NCBI RefSeq assembly: GCF_002933465.1
Contig: NZ_PSZE01000006.1
Span: 186,001-250,000, forward strand
Source: Nocardia nova
GTDB lineage: Bacteria > Actinomycetota > Actinomycetes > Mycobacteriales > Mycobacteriaceae
DNA length: 64,000 nucleotides
Reading direction: 5' to 3'
The position numbers and the translations under genes are program-made. Positions 50,553-58,900 of the stretch are shown in pieces; the stretch's first letter is position 1, and each line of letters begins with the position of its first letter. The notes beneath the pieces were generated by a model. The model was not told the origin of the DNA. It did no database searches and saw only the letters and a program-made list of their open reading frames with translations.

Positions 50553-52180
50553 CCGGATTGCTCGACTGGCTGTCCTACGACGGCGAGGAACGCGGCTGGA
50601 CCATCGCCGACAACGGCGAATGGCGCCGCGTCACCTATCCCCGGTTGAGTGAACAGGTGCGGCGGGTGGCCGCCGCCTGTATCGAGGCCGGGGTACGTCC
50701 GGGTGCGGTGGTCTCCATCGTGGAATCGGCCCCGGAACGATTCATGACGAATTTCTTCGGCGTGCTGGCCGCGGGAGCGACCCCGAATCCGCTGGCGCCG
50801 CCGCTACCACTGCAGAACGAGTCGGCGTATCGGCAGCAACTGTCCGCATCGCTGGCCGCGGCCGCCCCCTCGGCGATCATCGTGGCGGAGGAGCTCGCCG
50901 CGGTGGTTCATCCGGTACTCGAATCCGTGGGCGGGGTCACGATTGTCGGCACGTCGAATGCGACTCCCGCCGTGACCGAACTGCCGGGCTGTGCGCCGGA
51001 CCGCATCGGATTGCTCCAATTCACCTCCGGCAGTAGCGGTTCGCCTAAAGCGGTCCGGGTATCGGTGGCGAATCTGGAGGCCAATTGCGCCGCGATCGAC
51101 CGGTGGCTGGAGTTTCGGCCGACGGACCGGATCGCCACCTGGCTGCCGCCATATCACGATATGGGCCTGATCGGTTGCATCATCACGCCGACCATTCTGA
51201 ATCTGGACATTCAGGCCATGACGCCGATCGATTTCATTCGGGATCCGTTGTCATGGCTGTCCTGTTTCGGTCGCGACGGCGCGACGATCACCGCGACACC
51301 GAACTTCGCGCTTGCGTATCTGCTGCGAAAGATGACCGACGAGGCCTTGGCCGGAATGGATTTCGATCCCTGGCGGGTGATGATCGTGGGCGCCGAACGG
51401 ATCGATCCGGCGATTCTGCGCGGATTCGGCGAGCGATTGGCGCCCTACGGATTCGATTCGCGCACACCGTGTCCCGCCTACGGGCTCGCCGAGGGCACGC
51501 TCGCGGTGTCCGGTCTACGGCCGTCCGAGCCGGTGCAGGCCGTCGCGGTGACACCCGAAACCGGTGCCGTGGACGGTCCGTTCGAGCTGATGACGGCACC
51601 GCTCGAGGACGGCCGGCGGTGGCTGATCGGTTGCGGCGCACCGCTGGACGGAGTGACCGTTCGGACCGCGGCGAGCGACGAATACGCCGGAGCGCCGGGC
51701 GAATTGATCGTCGGTGGCCCGAGCGTCGCTCAGGAATACCAGACGGCGGAGGGTACCCGCGACCTGTCGCGCGCCGAGGACGGGGCTCTGGCGACCGGAG
51801 ATGCGGGCCTGCTGGTGGGCGGGCAGCTGTATCCGATCGGCCGGGTCGGCGACGCGGTGAAGGTGCGGGGCCGCACGATCTATGCCGAGGACATCGAGGC
51901 GGCCGTGGTGGAAGCCTTCGGCGTGCCCGCCAACCGAGTGGTCGCGCTGGCCGGCAACGCCTTCGGCGCCGCACGCGTCGCCGTGCTGGTCGAGGACAAG
52001 CCGGTGGAGGCCGTGCGGCTGCGGCAGGTGCTGGCCGGGCAGCTGGGAACGGATGCGTCGCTGCGGTTGTTCATCGGCGATCGGGGACTCATCGCGCGCA
52101 CCACCAGCGGTAAGCCGCGGCGGCGGGTGATGTGGAACCAGTTGCTGCAGGGCGAATTCGACGCCCTGGAGAGGAGTTGA
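50549..52180 (+). CDS. Fatty acyl-AMP ligase (FAAL)
   Basis: The 543-residue adenylating enzyme has FAAL rather than amino-acid features: LLQFTSGSSGSPKAVRVSVA at about residues 155-174, WLPPYHDMGLIGCIITPTIL (the FAAL PPYHDMGLIG motif), TATPNFALAYLLRKM, CPAYGLAEGTLAVSGL, and IYAEDIEAAVVEAFG with a final TTSGKPRRRVMW holding the C-terminal lysine. FAALs activate free fatty acids as adenylates and pass them to a carrier protein, here the coupled ACP. Chain length cannot be read. It is slightly shorter than typical 570-residue FAALs. Confidence 0.92.
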   Translation: MTGLLDWLSYDGEERGWTIADNGEWRRVTYPRLSEQVRRVAAACIEAGVRPGAVVSIVESAPERFMTNFFGVLAAGATPNPLAPPLPLQNESAYRQQLSASLAAAAPSAIIVAEELAAVVHPVLESVGGVTIVGTSNATPAVTELPGCAPDRIGLLQFTSGSSGSPKAVRVSVANLEANCAAIDRWLEFRPTDRIATWLPPYHDMGLIGCIITPTILNLDIQAMTPIDFIRDPLSWLSCFGRDGATITATPNFALAYLLRKMTDEALAGMDFDPWRVMIVGAERIDPAILRGFGERLAPYGFDSRTPCPAYGLAEGTLAVSGLRPSEPVQAVAVTPETGAVDGPFELMTAPLEDGRRWLIGCGAPLDGVTVRTAASDEYAGAPGELIVGGPSVAQEYQTAEGTRDLSRAEDGALATGDAGLLVGGQLYPIGRVGDAVKVRGRTIYAEDIEAAVVEAFGVPANRVVALAGNAFGAARVAVLVEDKPVEAVRLRQVLAGQLGTDASLRLFIGDRGLIARTTSGKPRRRVMWNQLLQGEFDALERS

Positions 52181-52182
52181 CG

Positions 52183-53328
52183 ATGGCGCCGGTACCGCTG
52201 TCGACCGTCGACCACATGTGGACGGCGAATATGGCTGGGCCGCTGCAGTTCGTGGTGGAGTTCGGCGAGGTGCTCGACGCCGATCGGATCGTCGAGGCCT
52301 ATGTCGAGACCGCCCGGGAATTCATCGGCGCCGACGCGGCGCTGGTGCAACTCGACGAGCGCACCTTGGCGATGGACGTCGACGACCCGCGCCCCGCGAT
52401 CCGGGCCACGGTCGCCGAATCCACCGTGCCGCTGAGCGAATGCCTCGATCCGGTCGAGATCGGGTTGGGCCATGTGCTCGCACGTGGGCGGGTGGTGACC
52501 CGCGGCGACCGCACGGCCGTCGGGCTGTCGATGTCGCACGGCCTGGCCGACGGCTACGGCATGTTCTTCTTCCTGGCGGCCTGGGCGGCTCGGGCCCGCG
52601 GTGCTCGCTTTTTGTCGCCGCGCTGCGACCGCGAGGTGCTCACCCGCCCGCAGGCACGCGACCGCGACAGCGTCGATCCGGATGCGTTGCGCCGGGCGGG
52701 ATTCGTGACCGTCGAGCCGGATCTCGAGCTGCCCGAACTCGACGTCCACACCGGCCGGCTGGATCTCGCCGAATGCGAGGCGCAAGCCGAGGTTTCGGGG
52801 CTGTCTACCGCGGATCTGGTGGCGGCGGGCCTGTTTCGCGACTACGCCGCGACCAAGGACACCGACCAGGTGACCCTGGCCTGCCCGGTTGACATCCGCC
52901 GCTTCGTCCGCGAGCTGGGCCCGACCTATTTCGGCAACGCCTTCGTGCAGGTGCTGGTCGATGTCGAGACCGAGCGCGTGCGCAACGCCTCGGTGCCGGA
53001 GATCGCCGGCTGGGTGCGTGACGCGGTCGCCACCGCGCCCGAACGCATCGACGACGCGATCGCCGAACTCGAGGCGTTCCTGCAGGCGCACGGCATCGCG
53101 GGGCTCGACCGAGTCTGGGGATATCCGCCGCAGTCGGGCTTCCTGGTCAGCAATCTGTCCCGGATCCCCGCCTCCTGGCTGGATTTCGGCGCCGGGCCGC
53201 CGGTCGGTCTGGTGACGCCGGGCCGCCGACCGCGCCAGGACGGGTGCTATCTGCTGCCCGATCCCGAGCGGGCGCACAGCCTGCAGTGGGCCTCCACGCT
53301 CGAGCACGAACCGGCCGCGCGTTCGTAG
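52183..53328 (+). CDS. BAHD/condensation-fold acyltransferase
   Basis: The 381-residue protein belongs to the CoA-dependent acyltransferase superfamily. The catalytic motif is His119-x3-Asp123-Gly124 in SMSHGLADGYGMFFFL, and Asp334-Gly338 (LDFGAGPP) corresponds to the BAHD structural motif DFGWG; TYFGNAFVQVLVDVE and SNLSRIPASWLDF are also superfamily-like. Unlike NRPS condensation domains it is free-standing and has HG rather than HH before LADG. ATG 52183 is behind GAGGAG, right after the ligase stop. It may join the fatty acyl chain from the ACP to serine on the NRPS, or esterify a hydroxyl of the product; both are inference. Confidence 0.78.
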   Translation: MAPVPLSTVDHMWTANMAGPLQFVVEFGEVLDADRIVEAYVETAREFIGADAALVQLDERTLAMDVDDPRPAIRATVAESTVPLSECLDPVEIGLGHVLARGRVVTRGDRTAVGLSMSHGLADGYGMFFFLAAWAARARGARFLSPRCDREVLTRPQARDRDSVDPDALRRAGFVTVEPDLELPELDVHTGRLDLAECEAQAEVSGLSTADLVAAGLFRDYAATKDTDQVTLACPVDIRRFVRELGPTYFGNAFVQVLVDVETERVRNASVPEIAGWVRDAVATAPERIDDAIAELEAFLQAHGIAGLDRVWGYPPQSGFLVSNLSRIPASWLDFGAGPPVGLVTPGRRPRQDGCYLLPDPERAHSLQWASTLEHEPAARS

Positions 53329-53343
53329 GGAGACGAATCGGAT

Positions 53344-54168
53344 ATGGCTGCAGCGATGACCTACAGCATGGCCGTCGGCGATCGCGACGCGGCGCGCCTG
53401 GCCCTGCTCGATCAGCATTACAACCCGAGTTCGCGTGCCTTCCTCGAGTCCGTCGGGCTCGGTGCCGGCGCGACGGTGGCCGATATCGGCTGCGGGCACG
53501 GCGCGATGACAGCCTGGCTGGCCGAGCGGGTCGGGCCCGACGGCGTCGTCTTCGCCGTCGACGCCTCCGCCGAACAACTGGAGATCGCGCGGCGCCTGGT
53601 GGGCGATCTGCCGCAGGTGCGTTACGTGCACGCGCGCATCGAGGACGCACCGCTCGAACCCGGTTCGGTCGATTGGGTGTACAGCCGCTTCCTGCTGATG
53701 CACGTGGCCGACGCCGCGGCCGCGCTCACGGCGATGGAGCGCATGCTCGCCGACGACGGCGCCCTGCTGCTGGAGATGTCCGATGTCGGGGCGCTGCGCT
53801 TCGTGCCCGCCGACGATCCGGCCGCGGATCTGTGGCGGGAGTGGTGGTTCGCCCTCGGCCGGGCGCGCGGCGCGGCGCACGACATCTACGAGCGCACCCC
53901 ACAGCTGCTCACCGAGGCCGGCTTCATCATCGCGCGCCGTGACCGCTTCCAACCGGTCTCGGCGATGCCGGAGGCGAAGATGTTGCACGCCTTGGGTTTC
54001 GAACAGTGCGTGCCGGCCTACCTCGAACACGCCGGCGCCGATCCGGCGGCCATCGATGCCCATCGCGCCTTCCTGCAGCGCGTCGTCCCGGATACCGACA
54101 TCGCCGTCGAACTGTATGCGACCAGCCAGTATTTCGCCCGCAAACGTCCGCGGGCACGAAGATTGTGA
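53344..54168 (+). CDS. SAM-dependent methyltransferase (class I)
   Basis: A 274-residue class I methyltransferase. Motif I is VADIGCGHGAMTAWLAERVG (residues 45-64), followed by VFAVDASAEQLEIARRLV (post-I acid Asp), a motif II-like VDWVYSRFLLMHVADAAAAL, and LLLEMSDVGALRF. The C-terminal 80 residues may form the substrate lid. O-, N- or C-methylation cannot be told apart. It starts 15 nt after the acyltransferase stop with GGGAGACG upstream; the cluster is co-directional. Confidence 0.9.
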   Translation: MAAAMTYSMAVGDRDAARLALLDQHYNPSSRAFLESVGLGAGATVADIGCGHGAMTAWLAERVGPDGVVFAVDASAEQLEIARRLVGDLPQVRYVHARIEDAPLEPGSVDWVYSRFLLMHVADAAAALTAMERMLADDGALLLEMSDVGALRFVPADDPAADLWREWWFALGRARGAAHDIYERTPQLLTEAGFIIARRDRFQPVSAMPEAKMLHALGFEQCVPAYLEHAGADPAAIDAHRAFLQRVVPDTDIAVELYATSQYFARKRPRARRL

Positions 54169-54177
54169 GCCTCCGCC

Positions 54178-55974
54178 ATGGTGAGAACACCAGCCGCGCC
54201 ACCGAAGTCGATCATGGGGATCAGCGGTCTGCACAACAGTGTGCCGTTCAAGCAGGCCCGCTTCCCGGGGCTGGGGTGGCGCGACTATCGCATCACCCAG
54301 GGCTTCGATTCCGCGGCGGCACTGCTGCACGACGGCGAGCTGATCAGCGCGGTGGCCGAGGAGCGGTTCACCGGCGAGAAGGCGACGGGCGCTTTTCCCG
54401 AACACGCCATCCGATTCGGCTGTGAACGAGCCGGAATCTCGGTCGATTCGCTCGACGTCCTCGCGCACGGCTTCTCCTACGAGCCGCTGCGAGCCGAATT
54501 CGAACACAGCGAACTCGGACGCGCGCGGTTCCGCGAGGTTTTCGCCCGGCAGGTGCTGCTGGACAAACTTACCGAGACCCTCGGCGGCGACTGGGACGAC
54601 CGGCTGGTGCAGGTGCCGCATCATCTGGCCCATGCGGCCAGCACGTTCTACCCCAGCGGATTCGATTCGGCGCTGATCCTCGTGGCCGACGGCATGGGGG
54701 AGCAGCACAGCGCGACCGTCGCGCTCGGAACGGATGCGGGCATCGAACCGATCGCGACGGTCTCGGAACTGAATTCCCTCGGAATTCTCTACGGCGTCTT
54801 CACCTACTATCTGGGCTTCGCGTTCGGCCTCGACGAATACAAGATCATGGGGCTGGCGCCCTACGGTGACCACCGCAAACACTTCGCGGCGATGATGGAT
54901 CTCGTTCATCTGCGGCCCGACGGTACTTTCACGATTCCCATCCTGTACCGCAACGAAACCGATCTGGACCGGGAAACCTACCGCGGCACACTGAAAGCGA
55001 TCGAGGAGATCTTCGGCCCGGCCCGCGGCCCCGACGACGAGTTGACCGACCACCACCGCGATATCGCGGCCGCCCTGCAGGCGGCGCTCGAGGCGACACT
55101 GCTGCACACGCTGCGGTATTTCCGCAAACAGACCGGTGCGAAGAATCTGTGCATGGCCGGCGGAGTCGCGCTCAACTGCACGGCCAACGGTGTGATTCTG
55201 CGCAGCCGCCAGTTCAAGCGCATGTTCATCCAATCCGCGGCCGGTGACGACGGCACCGCGCTGGGCGCCGCGCTGTATGTCCACCACCAGCGCGAGGCGG
55301 CCGCCCCGATCGCGGGTATCGCGACACCGCTGAACGGCCCGGAATACTCCGACGAGGAGATCGCGGCGGCACTCGCCGGGCGGACCGATTGCACCGCAAC
55401 CCGATTCGACGATTTCGCGGCGCTGGCCGCCGAACTGGGCCGCCGGTTGGCCGCCGGGCAGATCGGGGCGCTGTTTCAGGGGCGCTTGGAATACGGGCCG
55501 CGCGCCCTGGGCAATCGCAGCATTCTCGGTGACCCGCGCCATCCGCGAATGCGCGACATCATCAACGCGAAGGTGAAGAAGCGGGAGGGCTTCCGCCCCT
55601 TCGCTCCCGCCGTCCTCGACGAGTACGCGACCACGTATTTCGACATCAAGGATGCCGAGGTCGACACCTATGCCTGGATGTTGTTCATCACCTCGGTGCG
55701 ACCGGAATACCGCGAGAGTCTGCCGGCGGTCACCCATGTCGACGGATCGGCGCGGGTGCAGACGGTGTCGCGGGAGCGCAACGAGAGGTTCTGGACGGTG
55801 ATCGACGCCTTCCGGCGGGAGACCGGAACGCCGATCGTGCTGAACACCTCGTTCAACGTGAAGGGCCAGCCGATCGTGTGTACGCCGGCCGAGGGCCTGG
55901 ACACCTTCGTCACCGCCGGACTGGACGTGCTGGCCATCGGCAATTACCTGGTAGAGCCGGTTCGCGCCGGATAA
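54178..55974 (+). CDS. O-carbamoyltransferase (TobZ/NodU/CmcH family)
   Basis: The 598-residue enzyme has the two-domain layout of carbamoyltransferases. The N-terminal Kae1-like domain has DSAAALLHDGELISAVAEER (residues 44-63), the metal-binding PHHLAHAAS (His148, His149, His152), LILVADGMGEQHSATVALG and LGILYGVFTYYLGFAFGLDE with YKIMGLAPYGD. The C-terminal YrdC-like region includes RLEYGPRALGNRSILGDPRH, VKKREGFRPFAPAVL and TPIVLNTSFNVKGQPIV. It uses carbamoyl phosphate and ATP to carbamoylate a hydroxyl. Start is ATG 54178 (ATG 54214 is possible). The next gene starts with no gap after its TAA. Confidence 0.94.
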   Translation: MVRTPAAPPKSIMGISGLHNSVPFKQARFPGLGWRDYRITQGFDSAAALLHDGELISAVAEERFTGEKATGAFPEHAIRFGCERAGISVDSLDVLAHGFSYEPLRAEFEHSELGRARFREVFARQVLLDKLTETLGGDWDDRLVQVPHHLAHAASTFYPSGFDSALILVADGMGEQHSATVALGTDAGIEPIATVSELNSLGILYGVFTYYLGFAFGLDEYKIMGLAPYGDHRKHFAAMMDLVHLRPDGTFTIPILYRNETDLDRETYRGTLKAIEEIFGPARGPDDELTDHHRDIAAALQAALEATLLHTLRYFRKQTGAKNLCMAGGVALNCTANGVILRSRQFKRMFIQSAAGDDGTALGAALYVHHQREAAAPIAGIATPLNGPEYSDEEIAAALAGRTDCTATRFDDFAALAAELGRRLAAGQIGALFQGRLEYGPRALGNRSILGDPRHPRMRDIINAKVKKREGFRPFAPAVLDEYATTYFDIKDAEVDTYAWMLFITSVRPEYRESLPAVTHVDGSARVQTVSRERNERFWTVIDAFRRETGTPIVLNTSFNVKGQPIVCTPAEGLDTFVTAGLDVLAIGNYLVEPVRAG

Positions 55975-58900
55975 GTGGATCGAGTTACCGTGCAAGCCGA
56001 CTTTCTTCCCGGCGTCATCGCCATCGCCACCGATTTCCGCCGAGCACCGGTGCAGCGATACCTGCGCGCCCGGGAGGAGCATCGTCCCCGCCCGTCGGGT
56101 CCGGCAGTGGCGGCGTTGATCGCCCTGATCCACAGGTATTCCGAACACGCCGAGGTCACACTCGGAGTGATTGCGCCAGAGGATGATTCACCGATTCCGT
56201 TGCGGATCGCCGTCGATCCGGATCGCACCGCGGAGGCGCTGGCCGCCGAGGTCGACGACGCCCGGTCGCGGCTTACGGCCGCACGCGCCGCCTTCGACAT
56301 CGACGAGGTGATCGGGAAGCTCTGCCCCACACCGGTATTCGACCGGCATCCACTGTTCCAGATCGGCTACTGCGAACTCAGCGGCGAGCACGACCCGGAC
56401 GCGGCGGAGGACGCGCTCGAGGCCGTCGTCGGCTGCGATCTGGTCTTCGTCGACGATCGCGGCGCCGGTGAACTGCGCTGCGAATACGACGCGGAGCTGT
56501 TCGAACCGCCCACGGTGCGGCGGCTGCTGGCGCAGTGGGCGATGCTGATCGACGCGTTCGCCGCGCATCCGGATGCCGCGCTCGCGGCCTTGCCGATGCT
56601 GCCGGAAGGGGACCGGACGGCCCTCGACGAGTGGTCGACCGGGCCGCGGGTGGCCTGCACCGCGACGACGTTGCACGCACTGATCGCCGAACGTGCGGCG
56701 AGCCGGCCGGACAGCCCCGCTGTCGTGTCCGAGGCCAGCACGCTGAGTTACGGTGAACTCGACGACCGCGCCGCGCGGGTCGCCGGATATCTGAGCGCCG
56801 CAGGCGTGCGGCCCCGGCAGATTGTCGCGCTGTGCCTGCGGCGTTCGCCGCGGGTGCCGGTGCTGGCGCTCGGTGTCATGAAGGCCGGTGCGGCCTACCT
56901 GCCGCTGGATCCCGCGGATCCGGATGCGCGACTGGCCACGATCCTCGCGGATTCCGGGGCGTCGGTGGTGCTGTGTGACGACGCCGAGATCGCCGAGCGC
57001 GTATCGGCCGAGGGCGTCACGGCGATCGATCTGGACGCCGTAGGGGACGAACTGGAACAGAGCGAGCCCGCACCCGCCCGCGTCGGCGCGCCGACGGATC
57101 TCGCCTACGTCATCTACACCTCCGGCTCGACCGGTCGGCCCAAGGGTGTGCTGGTCGAACACGCGGCGATCTGTAATCGCCTGCTGCACGACGCGATTCG
57201 CATCGACGAATCGGACCGTGTGCTACAGAAGACGCCGCTGACGTTCGACGTGTCGGTGTGGGATCTGTTCTATCCGCTGGTGCACGGTGCGCAGTCGGTC
57301 CTGTGTGATGCCGAGGGGCATCGGGATTCGCGCTATCTCCTGGACATCATTCGCGCGCAGGGGATCACCGTCGCCCACTTCGTGCCCTCGATGCTCCGCA
57401 CGTGGCTGGCCGAGCCCGGCGCCGCGGCGTGCACCTCGCTGCGTTACGTCACTACCAGCGGTGAGGCGCTGCCCGCGGATGTGGCCGCCGAATTCCACCG
57501 GCTGCTGCCGGAGACCGCGCTCTACAACTACTACGGACCGACCGAAGCGGCCGTCGACGTCACCTGCGAACAGGTACTTCCGGGGGCGGCGGTCACCCTC
57601 GGCCGGCCGATCGAGAATGTACGCGCCGTCGTCCTGGACACCGCGGGACAGCTTGTGCCGGTCGGGGTTCCGGGCCAGCTGCATCTGGCCGGGGTCTGTC
57701 TGGCGCGCGGCTATGTCGACCCCGCCGACGAGATCGGCCGCTTCGTGGCCGACCGGCGGACCGGAGAACGGCTGTACGCCACCGGTGATCGCGTGCGGCG
57801 GCTGCCCGACGGGCGCCTGGAGTATCTCGGCCGGGCCGACCATCAGCTGAAATTGCGCGGCCTGCGGATCGAAGCCGGCGAGGTCGAGGCCGCGCTGCGC
57901 TCCGCCGACGGAGTCGGTGAGGCCGTGGTCACCGTCTTCGGCGATGATCCCCAGCGCAGCGAACTGGTCGGCTACGTGAGCGCCGCCGACGACGCGGTGG
58001 TCGACGCCGATGCGGTGCGCGAATATGCCCGCGCCCTGCTGCCGGCCTATATGGTGCCGGCGAAAATCGTTGTGCTAGAGGCATTTCCCCGCAACTCGGC
58101 CGGGAAGATCGATCGCAGGAGTTTGCCCGCGCCCGTCGTCGCGGTGCCCAGCACGACCGCGGCGTCACCGAGCGAGCTCTGCGACGCGATAGCGGCGGTC
58201 TGGGCACGAGTGCTCGAGTGCGATTCGGTGCCCGCCACCGCGAATTTCTTCGATCTGGGCGGCAATTCACTGCTCGTTGCCCGGGTGCACCTGGCATTGG
58301 AAGAGGCGCTCGGTATCTCGATCGCGCGCACGGACCTGTTCCGCTATCCGACCGTGGCCTCGCTGGCCGCGGCCCTCGCCGGCTCGGTCGCCGCCCGAGA
58401 GCCGACCGACGACCCCGACGACCCCGGCGACCACAGCGGTCCGTTCGCGGTGATCGGCATGGCCGTGCGCGTTCCGGGTGCCGCCGATCTCGACGAATTC
58501 TGGGATGTCATCGCTGATGCGCGCACGACGATGACCGAACTCGACGACGAGCAGTTGCGGGCCGCGGGCGAATCGGACGAGCGCATCGCCGCGCCGAACT
58601 ACGTGCGCACCGCGGCCGTCCTGGACGATATCGCCGGATTCGACGCCGACTACTTCGGTTTCACCGCCCGCGAGGCGCAGGTCACCGATCCGCAGCACCG
58701 GCTGCTGCTGGAATGCGCGGTCGAGGCGCTCGAACATGCGGGCTACGGTGGTGCGCCGCAGCGTCCGCGCACCGGAGTGTTCGTGGGCGGGCTGCCCAGC
58801 AGCTACTTCCACCGCTATTTCGCCGACGACTTCACCCTGCTGCCCTCCACCCAGCACTACCAGATCAAGGTCGGCAACGAACCCGACTTCCTGCCCACCT

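Noticed and set aside
51880..56148. A 1,422-codon open frame on the minus strand across the cluster
   Set aside because: It is antisense to five genes with clear domains, is rich in Arg, Gly, His and Asp as expected of GC-rich shadow frames, and has no recognisable domain.
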